Shown: positions 17,914 to 26,821, counted from the first letter of the stretch. The stretch: 64,000 nucleotides of DNA from Aliiroseovarius sp. M344 (GCF_025140835.1 NZ_CP081153.1:372001-436000); one strand, 5' to 3'. Made by a program: numbers and translations. The notes: generated from the letters alone by a model not told the origin.

Positions 17914-18800
17914 GTGTCGGCCCCCTTGCGGCGGTGTTTTCGTTCTTCATGGGCGACATGGGCGGGGTCAACGTCGCGGATCAGGCGGTCTTCACCTGAC
18001 AGGCAGATGAACCGTTGACCACGCATGCGCCCGATCAGGGTCAGTCCAACTTCGCGTGCAATCTCGACACCCCACGCGGTGAAACCGGAGCGAGAGACCA
18101 GTATTGGAATGCCCATCTGGGCTGTCTTGATCACCATTTCAGAGGTCAGTCGGCCGGTGGTGTAAAGAATTTTGTCAGCCCCTGAGATTTGTTCTGACAA
18201 CATCCACCCAGCCACTTTGTCGACAGCGTTGTGGCGCCCGACATCCTCCATATAAACGAGAGGCCGATTTTCCTGACACAGCACAGTGCCATGGATCGCG
18301 CCCGCATCAAGGTAAAGCGACGGCGTGCGGTTAATCTTCTGCGCCAGGGTATAAAGCCACGAAGTTTTTAGAGGTGCAGGCGGCAGGGTCAGGTCCTCCA
18401 ACCCCTCCATCATGTCGCCAAACACCGTGCCGACCGCACAACCGGATGTCCGTGTCTTGCGGGCCAGTTTGTCCTCGTAGTCGGTTTCGCGGGCGGTGCG
18501 CACAACGACCGTATCGATGTCGGCATCAAAATCCACACCAGTGATCTGATCGTCGTCTGACAGCATCCCCTGATTGCGCAGAAAACCAAGCGCCAGATAG
18601 TCAGGGTAGTCGCCAATCGTCATGGCTGTCACGATTTCGCGCTTGTTCAGAAAGATCGTCAGTGGGCGTTCTTCGACAACCGAAATCCGAACCGGCGCGC
18701 CCGTTTCATCATAGCCTTCGACCGCGCGAGTCAAGCGTGCCGCCCCAGGATCTGGTGCGATCAGGTAATCGGAAGTTTTGTCTTCGGTGGTCAATTGCAA
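17910..18800 (-). CDS. fdhD: formate dehydrogenase accessory sulfurtransferase FdhD
   Basis: Transfers sulfur from the IscS cysteine desulfurase to the Mo-bisMGD cofactor, which formate dehydrogenase needs for activity. The 296-residue protein has the FdhD hallmarks: RPLTIFLNKREIVTAMTIGDYPDYLALGFL, the loop TSGCAVGTVFG with Cys121, EDVGRHNAVDKVAG, YTTGRLTSEMVIKTAQMGIPILVSRSGFT. The E. coli protein has a CxxC at 121 and 124; here position 124 is Gly, so only the first cysteine is present. It is the first gene of a leftward molybdenum-cofactor operon. A formate dehydrogenase is not in the window. Confidence 0.94.
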   Translation of the reverse strand: MQLTTEDKTSDYLIAPDPGAARLTRAVEGYDETGAPVRISVVEERPLTIFLNKREIVTAMTIGDYPDYLALGFLRNQGMLSDDDQITGVDFDADIDTVVVRTARETDYEDKLARKTRTSGCAVGTVFGDMMEGLEDLTLPPAPLKTSWLYTLAQKINRTPSLYLDAGAIHGTVLCQENRPLVYMEDVGRHNAVDKVAGWMLSEQISGADKILYTTGRLTSEMVIKTAQMGIPILVSRSGFTAWGVEIAREVGLTLIGRMRGQRFICLSGEDRLIRDVDPAHVAHEERKHRRKGADT

Positions 18801-18844
18801 CTCCAGTCGAGACGCCGTAAGCGGGTGAGGTAATCTAGGATCCG

Positions 18845-19561
18845 ATGATGACTTCGTCCAACCCCAAAAGACACTTCTTTCGTGGCACGCGCGACGCCTT
18901 GCCTTTCGTTCTGGTAATTGTACCTTTCGCCGCGCTGTTTGGTGTGGTTGCGACCGAGGCTGGGCTGAACGTCGCAGAAGTCATGGGCTTTTCTGTGTTG
19001 GTAATTGCCGGAGCAGCGCAGTTTACCGCTGTGCAACTGATGACAGAAAATGCGCCGACATTCATCGTTATTCTGACCGCGTTGGCGGTGAACTTACGGA
19101 TGGCGATGTACAGTGCATCGCTCACGCCGTATCTGGGTGGCGCGCCAGTTTGGCGACGTGCGATTGTAGCCTACCTGATGGTCGATCAGGCATACGCATT
19201 GTCGCAAATTAAATTTGAGTTAGAGCCAGAGCTCTCCCTCACTGAACGCTTTGCCTATTATGTAGGAACCGTCGCTCCACTTGCACCACTTTGGTATATA
19301 GCAACCTATTTAGGAGCGGTCGCGGGCACGCAAATTCCACCAGCACTGGCACTTGATTTTGCGTTGCCAATCACCTTTCTGGCGATGATTGCGCCCGCGC
19401 TGCGAACGCTGGCGCATGTAGCCGCGGCAACGACATCGGTTGTTCTTGCGTTGCTGATGGCCTGGCTGCCCTACGGATCAGGCCTGTTAGTTGCAGCACT
19501 TGGTGCGATGATCGTTGGGGCACAGGTCGAGCTGTTCTTGGCAAGAAAGGTGCAACCATGA
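18845..19561 (+). CDS. azlC: AzlC family branched-chain amino acid exporter subunit
   Basis: Large subunit of the two-component AzlCD exporter of branched-chain amino acids and analogues, in the inner membrane. The 238-residue protein has about eight hydrophobic segments; the family motif GFSVLVIAGAAQFTAVQLM and the LAVNLRMAMYSASLTPYL stretch are clear. The next gene overlaps by 4 bases and encodes the small partner AzlD. The pair is divergent from fdhD with only 44 bases between the starts. Confidence 0.9.
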   Translation: MMTSSNPKRHFFRGTRDALPFVLVIVPFAALFGVVATEAGLNVAEVMGFSVLVIAGAAQFTAVQLMTENAPTFIVILTALAVNLRMAMYSASLTPYLGGAPVWRRAIVAYLMVDQAYALSQIKFELEPELSLTERFAYYVGTVAPLAPLWYIATYLGAVAGTQIPPALALDFALPITFLAMIAPALRTLAHVAAATTSVVLALLMAWLPYGSGLLVAALGAMIVGAQVELFLARKVQP

Positions 19562-19887
19562 CAGTTGATCATACCACTGTTTGGATAGTCATTTTCGCAC
19601 TGGCGATTGGCAGCTTTCTTATCCGGTTCAGTTTCTTGGGGTTGATTGGTGATCGGGCGATGCCTGAATGGGTTCTGCGGCATTTGCGATATACGCCAGT
19701 TGCCGTACTGCCGGGATTGGTCGCGCCATTGGTGCTTTGGCCACCCGCGACCGCAGGGTTGACGGATCCTGCGCGCTTGTGCGCGGCGTTGGTCACATTA
19801 GTCGTCGGATATTTCAGCCGAAACGTTCTGGTGGCGATCCTGTCCGGCGCAGCCACTCTTTATGGTTTGCTGTATTTGCTGGGATAA
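19558..19887 (+). CDS. azlD: AzlD family small exporter subunit
   Basis: A 109-residue membrane protein with four hydrophobic segments, the small partner of AzlC. The FLIRFSFLGLIG segment, the PVAVLPGLVAPLVLWPP turn and the C-terminal VVGYFSRNVLVAILSGAATLYGL are typical. It starts in the ATGA overlap with azlC. Its stop is 7 bases from the end of the convergent lipoprotein gene. Confidence 0.88.
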   Translation: MTVDHTTVWIVIFALAIGSFLIRFSFLGLIGDRAMPEWVLRHLRYTPVAVLPGLVAPLVLWPPATAGLTDPARLCAALVTLVVGYFSRNVLVAILSGAATLYGLLYLLG

Positions 19888-19894
19888 CGCGCGA

Positions 19895-20491
19895 TCAGAT
19901 GCCGCGCGTCAGGATCTCGCCGTTTTCTTCCGGGTCATTGTCATAGAACTTGCGTTCGGTCACACCCGGCAGGGCACCGAATTGCTCCATGATTTTCTTG
20001 GGAAACATTGAGGGAGAGATGGACTGGAAACCCGGCAGGCTGCGCAGGATTGCTCCGACCGAGGTTGCACATTGTGCCTTGGGGACAGCGCCATAACGTT
20101 CAACAGCCCGAATGGCCATTTCTGCCACTTGCGGGCTGACCACGATGTCCTGCCGCACAACGTGATAGGTGATACGCGCGTGGTAATCGATATAGAAATC
20201 AACGGCACGGTCGGTCATGCCGTAATGCACATCGTGCCGTTCAGGCAAGTTGGGGTGGTGCCAGGTACCCGCCGGATCGAAGATCAGCCGCTCGGACCCA
20301 TTGATCAGCAGGGACGAATGTGCCCCGGCACCAGATTTATTCGAGATGACCGAGAACAAAGTAATCGTGGACGGCGCTGAATGGCGGTATTTCGCGCGCG
20401 AGACGGCTTCGTCACTTGCCCAGACATTGTCTGCGCCTCCGCAGGCCGTAAGGATCAGCATCAGCGACAAGGCCGTGATCAATCGCAACAT
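19895..20491 (-). CDS. lipoprotein, possible permuted NlpC/P60-like fold
   Basis: A 198-residue predicted lipoprotein with lipobox LTAC (Cys17). The mature part has His58 in the segment GAGAHSSLLINGSERLIFDPAG and Cys141 in AQCATSVGAIL. A His-then-Cys order with these flanks is what circularly permuted papain-like (YiiX/LRAT-type) hydrolases show, where a His before a GI/LL strand and a later NCxxxV-type Cys form the active site. That suggests a periplasmic cysteine amidase or acyl hydrolase, but I recognise no named family. It sits between the azlCD end and the gene for cytochrome oxidase subunit IV, both facing or following it. Confidence 0.65.
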   Translation of the reverse strand: MLRLITALSLMLILTACGGADNVWASDEAVSRAKYRHSAPSTITLFSVISNKSGAGAHSSLLINGSERLIFDPAGTWHHPNLPERHDVHYGMTDRAVDFYIDYHARITYHVVRQDIVVSPQVAEMAIRAVERYGAVPKAQCATSVGAILRSLPGFQSISPSMFPKKIMEQFGALPGVTERKFYDNDPEENGEILTRGI

Positions 20492-20525
20492 AGAAAATTC
20501 CTACTCAGACAGCTCGGGCAGCGCT

Positions 20526-20660
20526 TCAGGCGTTGACAAGGGCCATAAAGACCAAAACCAACAGTATTGCCACGACCGAGCGCCCGGAAAATTTCACAAA
20601 CCCTTCAAAGGTTTTTTCCTGCGTGCTGGTGTCCATCGTCCCGTGTACGTGATCTTCCAT
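20526..20660 (-). CDS. aa3-type cytochrome c oxidase subunit IV
   Basis: A 44-residue protein. It begins MEDHVHGTMDTSTQEKTFEG, then a single transmembrane helix of about 20 residues (SVVAILLVLVFMALVNA). The H-x-HG-x-MD...QEKTF-x-GF pattern is the signature of the small accessory subunit of alphaproteobacterial aa3-type cytochrome c oxidase, which packs against subunit I in the inner membrane. A good ribosome-binding site, AGGAAG, lies seven to eight bases upstream of the ATG at 20660. The main oxidase genes are not nearby. Confidence 0.85.
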   Translation of the reverse strand: MEDHVHGTMDTSTQEKTFEGFVKFSGRSVVAILLVLVFMALVNA

Positions 20661-20741
20661 CGTTTGTCTTCCTGTTCACAAAAAAGCGTTGATGTTTCGA
20701 ATAACCGATTTGAAACCGCCTGTCACGGCCCGGAATGCGCG

Positions 20742-21203
20742 TTATGTGTCTGGTAGGTCGTCGTCTTCCAACTCGGCAGCGAGACGAAAGCCAATGCGAT
20801 TAGGTGCCGCGCTTTCCACAAGCTTGGGTAGCGCGCGCAACATGACCGAAAGCTGGCTGACATGCTGGATCAGTTGGGTTTTCATGCCCTCACCGTCAGA
20901 TCCATAGAATGTCAGAACATCAGGGTCGAAATAACCAATGCCCTCGATCCTAAGGACACCCGCGTCGCCGCCGACAAAACCCATCGCCACTTCGTGCTCG
21001 TTGTCCAACTGCTCTTCGAAGGTCTTGATATAAAGAATCAGGCGCTCATAAGCCCATTGCGCAGGGCTTTTCTGTTCAAGCGGCGTTTCTGCGACCTTTT
21101 TGGGTAGCGGATGGTCCTTGACCACAACCGGTCCGTCTTCGCTACACTTCGCGGTATGGGCACGCGGCGGATTGCTGCGCGCGGATTGTTTTTTCTTCGC
21201 CAT
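20742..21203 (-). CDS. DUF6173 family protein
   Basis: A 153-residue cytoplasmic protein with a basic, disordered-looking N-terminus (MAKKKQSARSNPPRAHT) and a conserved C-terminal half with QWAYERLILYIKTFEEQLD, GVLRIEGIGYFDPDVLTFYG and LSVMLRALPK. I associate this pattern with DUF6173, common in Rhodobacterales. No catalytic motif is visible and no function is known. It follows a divergent start region of about 160 bases shared with the dehydrogenase gene to its right. Confidence 0.7.
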   Translation of the reverse strand: MAKKKQSARSNPPRAHTAKCSEDGPVVVKDHPLPKKVAETPLEQKSPAQWAYERLILYIKTFEEQLDNEHEVAMGFVGGDAGVLRIEGIGYFDPDVLTFYGSDGEGMKTQLIQHVSQLSVMLRALPKLVESAAPNRIGFRLAAELEDDDLPDT

Positions 21204-21361
21204 TTAGGTCTCACTACAGTTCGTCGCTTGTTGAGCCATTTGTGGCACAAGCGGCGTTTGGCGTCACGTGGCGATCTCGTGATCGGTTCTCAAAGGTCGC
21301 AAATGAGCGCGCGATGACCATGCGGGTCAGGATTACTGGTCCGAAATACAGGGGAGAAAAA

Positions 21362-22312
21362 ATGAAAATTGGATTCGTTGGATTGGGAAATGTCGGCGGC
21401 AAGCTGGCAGGCAGCTTGCTGCGTAATGGGAAAGACCTAACCGTGTTGGACCTGAACCCTGACTTTGTCAGTGGTTTTGTTGCTCGGGGCGCAAAAGCGG
21501 CAGACAGCCCGGCGGGCCTGATGCGGGATTGCGACGTGGTCATCACATGTTTGCCGTCGCCCGCAGCGTCAGACGCAGTGGTCAGCGAGATGCTTGACGA
21601 GATGCAGCCGGGTAAGATTTGGCTGGAGATGTCTACGACGGATGAGGCCGAAGTCAAACGGTTGGGGGCGGAAGTGATCGCAAGGGGGGGCGCTGCGGTT
21701 GATTGCCCAGTGTCAGGCGGGTGTCATCGGGCAGACACCGGCAACATCTCGATATTTGCAGGCTGCGATCGGGCGACATTTGAGCGTATCCTGCCGCTTT
21801 TAACCACGATGGGGCGGCGTGTTCTGCATACCGGCGAACTTGGATCAGCGTCGGTTTTGAAAGTCATGACCAATTATCTGGCGACCGCCAATTTGCTGAC
21901 CTGCTGCGAGGCTATGGTGACGATGAGAGCCGCCGGGCTTGACCTTGCAACAACCTATGAGGCGATCAAGATTTCGTCGGGCACCTCTTTCGTGCACGAG
22001 ACAGAAAGTCAGGTGATCTTGAATGGCTCACGAGACATTTCTTTCACTATGGATCTGGTGAAAAAGGACATAGGCCTGTTTCAGGCCATCGCGGACCGGA
22101 CGAATGTGCCGCTGGAAATATCACCGCTGATGATTGAGATTTTCAATGACGGTATCGCCCGCTATGGCGAACGCGCGCAGTCAGACGACATCATTCGCAG
22201 GTTGGAAGAGGCCACCGGGCTGGACATCACCGCGCCCGGATTCCCGGCCGAGATGGTGGATGATGAGCTGGAAGAACCGGGCTATGAAGTTGTTCCGGGC
22301 GCGCGCAGTTAG
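21362..22312 (+). CDS. NAD(P)-dependent beta-hydroxyacid dehydrogenase
   Basis: A 316-residue member of the 3-hydroxyisobutyrate/6-phosphogluconate dehydrogenase family. The Rossmann motif GFVGLGNVGG is at residues 4-13, the substrate signature DCPVSGGCHRAD near residue 118, and the catalytic-lysine helix region GSASVLKVMTNYLATANLL near 165. Substrate could be 3-hydroxyisobutyrate, tartronate semialdehyde or a related acid. The ATG at 21362 has GGGGAG six bases upstream and starts exactly at the Rossmann strand, so the longer frame from 21242 is rejected. Its stop shares TTAG with the convergent metallo-hydrolase. Confidence 0.88.
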   Translation: MKIGFVGLGNVGGKLAGSLLRNGKDLTVLDLNPDFVSGFVARGAKAADSPAGLMRDCDVVITCLPSPAASDAVVSEMLDEMQPGKIWLEMSTTDEAEVKRLGAEVIARGGAAVDCPVSGGCHRADTGNISIFAGCDRATFERILPLLTTMGRRVLHTGELGSASVLKVMTNYLATANLLTCCEAMVTMRAAGLDLATTYEAIKISSGTSFVHETESQVILNGSRDISFTMDLVKKDIGLFQAIADRTNVPLEISPLMIEIFNDGIARYGERAQSDDIIRRLEEATGLDITAPGFPAEMVDDELEEPGYEVVPGARS

Positions 22313-23352
22313 ACCCGCTGCCAAAGCCACGCGCCGTCATCTCGGCGCGAGCGCGTGGCGCGGCCTTCGTGCAGCAAATGGTTCAGGTGGCCGACGGCTT
22401 CGACCAAGGCCAGCCCATATTCGCCGCCTGAAATCTCGCGCTTGAACAGCGGCGGAAAACAATCACCGGCAACATGCGGGTCGGCCAAAAAAGCTTCCAG
22501 CCGGTCCAAAGCGCTGTGGTGGTTGTTGATCAGCTGGCGCATCCGCGTGGGCAGACCGGTGAACGGTAATTTGTGACCCGGCAGAACAAGTTGGCTGGGT
22601 GTCGCGTATTGGGACAGGCGTTCGCAGGCTTCCAGCCAGTCACCGACCGGATCGGCTTCGGGTTCCGTGGCATAGACGCCAAGGTTGGGGCTGATCGTGG
22701 CCAGTAGCTGATCGCCGCCGATGACCAGCGCTCCATCGGTTGACCACAGTGTCGCATGTTCCGGCGCGTGGCCGTTGCCAATACGCACGTCCCAATCACG
22801 TCCGCCAAACCGGATGCGACTGCCTTCCTTAATGCGCTGAAAGCCAAGCGGCATGTCTGCGACGATGTCGGCATAGTTAAACGGGCGCTCATTCAGGCGT
22901 TTTTCATAAACCTCAGGCGCCATACCTGCAGCGCGCCAATAGGCCAGTGTTTCATCCACCGGCACCATTTGTTCATCCAGAAGCAGCATGCGCGCAAACA
23001 GCCAAGCCGTGCGCGTGGTTACAAGATCGGCCCCATGTTCGCGCTGGAACCAACCGGCAAGTCCGACGTGATCGGGGTGGTGGTGGGTCACGATTACCCG
23101 CACCACCGGTTTGTCGCCCATAGGCCCGGACAGGAGCTTTTCCCAGATGCGGCGTGTCTTTTGGCTATCAAAACCAGTGTCGACGATTGTCCATCCCTCT
23201 GGGTCGCTGAAGGCAAAGACGTTCACGTGATCCAGTGCCATAGGCAACGGCAGGCGCATCCATAAGACGCCCTTCGCCACTTCGACCGCTTCGCCTTCGC
23301 CCGGAGCATCCGGATAGGGGAAGCGCAGGGTGCTTGGCGTCGGCTTGTTCAC
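22309..23352 (-). CDS. MBL-fold metallo-hydrolase
   Basis: A 347-residue metallo-beta-lactamase-fold hydrolase. The zinc motif is VIVTHHHPDHVGLAG near residue 95, further ligands are in GHAPEHATLW and PGHKLPF. The C-terminal part with TRMRQLINNHHSALDRLEAFLADP and LALVEAVGHLNHLLHEG resembles the winged C-terminal domain of LACTB2-like or thioesterase/hydroxyacylglutathione-hydrolase-like enzymes. It overlaps the acyl-CoA dehydrogenase gene upstream by 4 bases (ATGA), suggesting action on an acyl thioester of the same pathway. Confidence 0.85.
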   Translation of the reverse strand: MNKPTPSTLRFPYPDAPGEGEAVEVAKGVLWMRLPLPMALDHVNVFAFSDPEGWTIVDTGFDSQKTRRIWEKLLSGPMGDKPVVRVIVTHHHPDHVGLAGWFQREHGADLVTTRTAWLFARMLLLDEQMVPVDETLAYWRAAGMAPEVYEKRLNERPFNYADIVADMPLGFQRIKEGSRIRFGGRDWDVRIGNGHAPEHATLWSTDGALVIGGDQLLATISPNLGVYATEPEADPVGDWLEACERLSQYATPSQLVLPGHKLPFTGLPTRMRQLINNHHSALDRLEAFLADPHVAGDCFPPLFKREISGGEYGLALVEAVGHLNHLLHEGRATRSRRDDGAWLWQRV

Positions 23353-25070
23353 GATGCCAGATCTTCCGGGCTGAGCGCATAGAGCCCTGCCGCCCCGGTG
23401 CGTGCCTGTGCAAATTGCGCGGTATGCTCAGGCAATAAGCGGTTGATGTGGAAGCGCGCAAGGTTCGAGCGCGGGCCTTTGCCACCTTCAGCAATCGCCG
23501 CGCGCAGGTGGAAATGCGCGCCCAATACGCGGGCAAACCCCATCAGGAAGGGCACGGCACCGGCGAAGCGATCCTGCATGTCGGATTGTTCAACCATCCA
23601 TTCGGTGGTTTCGCGCAGGTCTTCTGCGGCCGACCAGACGGCTTCGGACATGTTGGGGAAATCGGCGCGGGCGGCTTCGGCCTGGCTTTCGATCTCATCC
23701 AGCAGACGGAATGCGGCTTCGCCCCCGTCCATCATTTTGCGACCCACAAGGTCCATCGCCTGAATGCCGTTCGTGCCTTCATATATCGCGGTGACGCGCA
23801 CGTCGCGGGAATGCTGGGCGGCGCCGGTTTCTTCAATGAACCCCATGCCGCCATGAACTTGAACACCAAGGTGGCTGACCAGCATCCCGACTTCGGTGCC
23901 ATAGGCCTTGACGATGGGGGTCAGAAGGGCAGCGCGCGCCTTCCATTCCTCGTCGCCCGTCGCGCGGGCCATATCAATCGCAAGCGCCAGCGACATCGCC
24001 ATGGAGCGGGCGGCGAAAAGCTCGGTGCGCATTTGGGTCAGCATGCGGCGCACATCGGCGAAATCGATGATTGCACCAGTGCCAGCCTTGCCCAGCGGGG
24101 TGCGGCCCTGCTTACGTTCCATCGCATAGGCCAACGCTTCTTGATACGCACGTTCGCCAACGCCGTACCCCTGCACGCCCACGCCCATACGGGCGTTGTT
24201 CATCATGGTGAACATCGCGGCCATGCCCTTATGTGGCTCGCCGACCATCCAACCTGTCGCCCCTTCGAAGGACATGACGGCGGTCGGGCTGCCGTGCAGA
24301 CCCATTTTATGTTCTAGGCTGACCACGCGCAGGCTGTTTTTTTGACCCGGGTTGCCGTCGGCATCTGGAATCAGTTTTGGAACCATAAACAGGCTGATGC
24401 CCTTGGTGCCCGGCGCGCCGTCTGGAAGACGGGCCAGTACAAGATGGCAGACATTCTCGGTGATATCGTTGTCGCCCCACGAGATGAAAATCTTTTGCCC
24501 GGTGACGGAATAGGTGCCATCGCCGTTGTCTTCGGCCTTAGACGACAGCGCGCCCACATCCGACCCGGCTTGCGGCTCGGTCAGGTTCATTGTACCAGCC
24601 CATTCGCCCGAGATGAGTTTAGGCAAATAGAGGTCTTTCAGCGCATCCGACGCGTGATGTTCCAAAGCCTCGATCTGGCCTTGAGTCATCAGCGGGCAAA
24701 GTTGCAGCGACAGGCAACTGGCTGACATCATGTCGTTCACCGCAGTCTGCAAAGTCAACGGCAGGCCCATGCCGCCATATTCGGGGTCGGCGGCCATGCC
24801 GATCCAGCCCCCTTCAGCGACCGCTTTGTAGCCATCAGCGAAACCGGGCGAGGTGCGCACGACGCCGTTTTCCAGCATGGCGGGGGTCAGGTCGCCGTTG
24901 CGGTTAAGGGGGGCCAGGATGTCTTCGCACATCTTGCCCGCCTCGGTCAGAACGGCCATCGCCACATCCGGTGTGGCGTCCGCAAACAATTCGGTTTCGG
25001 GCAGTTGGTCATAGCCGATGACATGATCAAACAGGAATTGGAAATCGTCGGTTGTCGCGCGGTAGGTCAT
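23349..25070 (-). CDS. acyl-CoA dehydrogenase (573 residues)
   Basis: A large flavin-dependent acyl-CoA dehydrogenase that oxidises the alpha-beta bond of an acyl-CoA. The family blocks are present: MNLTEPQAGSDVGAL and KIFISWGDND (FAD and substrate binding), MGLHGSPTAVMSFEGATGW, NARMGVGVQGYGVGERAYQEALAYAMERKQG, and QVHGGMGFIEETGAAQHSRDVRVTAIYEGTNGIQAMDLVG, the Glu in YEGTNG being the expected catalytic base. The extra 150 C-terminal residues are typical of the DUF-extended AidB/FadE5-like group. A GAGGA site precedes the ATG. It heads an operon with the metallo-hydrolase. Confidence 0.92.
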   Translation of the reverse strand: MTYRATTDDFQFLFDHVIGYDQLPETELFADATPDVAMAVLTEAGKMCEDILAPLNRNGDLTPAMLENGVVRTSPGFADGYKAVAEGGWIGMAADPEYGGMGLPLTLQTAVNDMMSASCLSLQLCPLMTQGQIEALEHHASDALKDLYLPKLISGEWAGTMNLTEPQAGSDVGALSSKAEDNGDGTYSVTGQKIFISWGDNDITENVCHLVLARLPDGAPGTKGISLFMVPKLIPDADGNPGQKNSLRVVSLEHKMGLHGSPTAVMSFEGATGWMVGEPHKGMAAMFTMMNNARMGVGVQGYGVGERAYQEALAYAMERKQGRTPLGKAGTGAIIDFADVRRMLTQMRTELFAARSMAMSLALAIDMARATGDEEWKARAALLTPIVKAYGTEVGMLVSHLGVQVHGGMGFIEETGAAQHSRDVRVTAIYEGTNGIQAMDLVGRKMMDGGEAAFRLLDEIESQAEAARADFPNMSEAVWSAAEDLRETTEWMVEQSDMQDRFAGAVPFLMGFARVLGAHFHLRAAIAEGGKGPRSNLARFHINRLLPEHTAQFAQARTGAAGLYALSPEDLAS

Positions 25071-25175
25071 GGTTGGTCCTCGGCAAAACTCTTGGCATCT
25101 GGGCTGTAGGCCATTAACTGGGCCTTTATCCCCCTTACCGAAGGTAAGAGGGACGGCAAAGGGAAACGCAGCGTC

Positions 25176-26132
25176 ATGAGTGCGGACAGCTTGAATACGG
25201 AAATTCTGGCAGCCGATGCAGCCGGCGTCGCGCGGGCGGCTGAATTGTTGCGCGCTGGTGCGCTTGTGTCATTTCCGACCGAGACGGTTTATGGGCTTGG
25301 GGCGGATGCTACGAATGATCACGCCATCGCCCAGATATTCGAAGCCAAGGGGCGCCCGCATTTCAACCCTTTGATCGTGCATGTACCTTCTTCAGACGCA
25401 ATTGCAGAGATTGCGGTGTTGGAGGGGGCGGCGTTGGATCTGGCGCAAGCTTTCTGGCCGGGGCCGCTGACCCTCGTTCTGCCGCTTAAGCCTAACGGCC
25501 CACTGTCGGCGCTTGTCTCTGCTGGCTTGCCGACCGTCGCCGTTCGCGTGCCTGCCCACGCCTTGGCCCACAGGCTTTTAGAAGCCGCAGGCGTCCCCAT
25601 CGCTGCCCCGTCCGCCAACCCATCTGGCCGCATCAGCCCGTCAACTGCGCAGCACGTGCTGGACGGCTTGTCTGGTCGGATCGCGGCTGTTCTGGATGGC
25701 GGCCCTTGCGATGTTGGTCTGGAAAGTACGATCGTGGGTCTGGAGCCAGAACCAGTGCTGTTGCGTCCCGGCGGGTTGCCGGTCGAGGCGATTGAGGCAG
25801 CGCTTGGCCGCACGATAGAAGGCCGACAGACAGGCGCAGCCGTCAACGCCCCGGGTCAATTAGAATCACACTACGCACCGAACGCGCTTATGCGCCTGAA
25901 CGCGGATGTTGAGCTACCCGGCGAGCGTTTGTTGGGATTTGGCCATGTCGACGCCGCCCTGAACCTGTCGCCATCTGGCGATCTGGTCGAAGCGGCGGCT
26001 AATCTTTTCCGTTTTCTTCACCAATTGGATGCGGACGGAGATGCCCCGATCGCAGTGTCGCCCATCCCTGATCACGGAATGGGTCGCGCCATTAATGATC
26101 GTTTGCGACGGGCTGCTGCGCCGCGCGGCTAG
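25176..26132 (+). CDS. L-threonylcarbamoyladenylate synthase (Sua5 type)
   Basis: Makes threonylcarbamoyl-AMP from threonine, bicarbonate and ATP for t6A37 modification of ANN-decoding tRNAs. The 318-residue length indicates the Sua5 architecture: an N-terminal YrdC domain (about 10-205) with SFPTETVYGLGADATND, KGRPHFNPLIVHV, PSANPSGRISPS and STIVGLEPEPVLLRPG, and a C-terminal Sua5 domain after the linker with GQLESHYAPNALMRL. AAGGGAAA lies upstream of the ATG at a nine-base spacing. The stop shares CTAG with the convergent yqgE-like gene. Confidence 0.93.
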   Translation: MSADSLNTEILAADAAGVARAAELLRAGALVSFPTETVYGLGADATNDHAIAQIFEAKGRPHFNPLIVHVPSSDAIAEIAVLEGAALDLAQAFWPGPLTLVLPLKPNGPLSALVSAGLPTVAVRVPAHALAHRLLEAAGVPIAAPSANPSGRISPSTAQHVLDGLSGRIAAVLDGGPCDVGLESTIVGLEPEPVLLRPGGLPVEAIEAALGRTIEGRQTGAAVNAPGQLESHYAPNALMRLNADVELPGERLLGFGHVDAALNLSPSGDLVEAAANLFRFLHQLDADGDAPIAVSPIPDHGMGRAINDRLRRAAAPRG

Positions 26133-26707
26133 GCGTGACCGCCTTCTGCCGACAATAACAACGGATCAACGCCAAGTTTTGCCAGCGCCGCTTTCCATTT
26201 TCCGTCACTGTCGTCGGAGAAGACGATGGCTTTTTCGGCGTCACATGTCAGCCATGCATTCTGCTGGATTTCGCTTTCAAGCTGACCGGGTGACCACCCC
26301 GCATAACCAAGGGCCGCCAAGGTCTTTTCCGGACCGACGCCGTTCGCCATCGCTTCAAGAATGTCGCGTGTGGCGGTCATGGAAAACTCTGCGTCTACCT
26401 TAAGCGTCGAGGCGTCATTGTCGTATTCGCCAGAATGCAGAACGAAACCGCGCGCGCCCTCGACAGGACCGCCGAAAAACACGTTCGTCGCCTTCGTAGT
26501 CGAACCAGCGTCGATATCAAGCTGCGTTAGAATATCGCCCAGCGAAACTTCGGGCGCTGGCTTGTTGATAATCAACCCCATGGCCCCTTCCGGCGAATGG
26601 GCGCACATGAAGACGACTGAGTGTTCAAATCGCGGATCACCCATGCCGGGCATGGCGATCAGAAGCTTGCCGCTCAGGTCCAAAGCTGTGTTGTCCGGTG
26701 CACTCAT
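26129..26707 (-). CDS. YqgE/AlgH family protein
   Basis: A 192-residue protein of the conserved UPF0301 family with no established biochemical role. Typical segments are LSGKLLIAMPGMGDPRFEHSVVFMCAHSPEGAMGLIINKP near the N-terminus, NVFFGGPVEGARGFVLHS, and LGYAGWSPGQLESEIQQNAWL. The ATG at 26707 begins MSAPDN and has GAGGG almost adjacent; the frame continues upstream to 26821 but that would overlap the divergent gene. It is back-to-back with the DsbD-N-like gene. Confidence 0.9.
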   Translation of the reverse strand: MSAPDNTALDLSGKLLIAMPGMGDPRFEHSVVFMCAHSPEGAMGLIINKPAPEVSLGDILTQLDIDAGSTTKATNVFFGGPVEGARGFVLHSGEYDNDASTLKVDAEFSMTATRDILEAMANGVGPEKTLAALGYAGWSPGQLESEIQQNAWLTCDAEKAIVFSDDSDGKWKAALAKLGVDPLLLSAEGGHA

Positions 26708-26821
26708 ACCCTCAGCAAAGCGCTGTGGGTGGGGAAACGCAAGACTGAAAAAGGGGAATGGTAACGTTCTCTCCCTGAAATGTGATTTCACATTGGCCGT
26801 CCGCCGCCTATGTATCGACAT

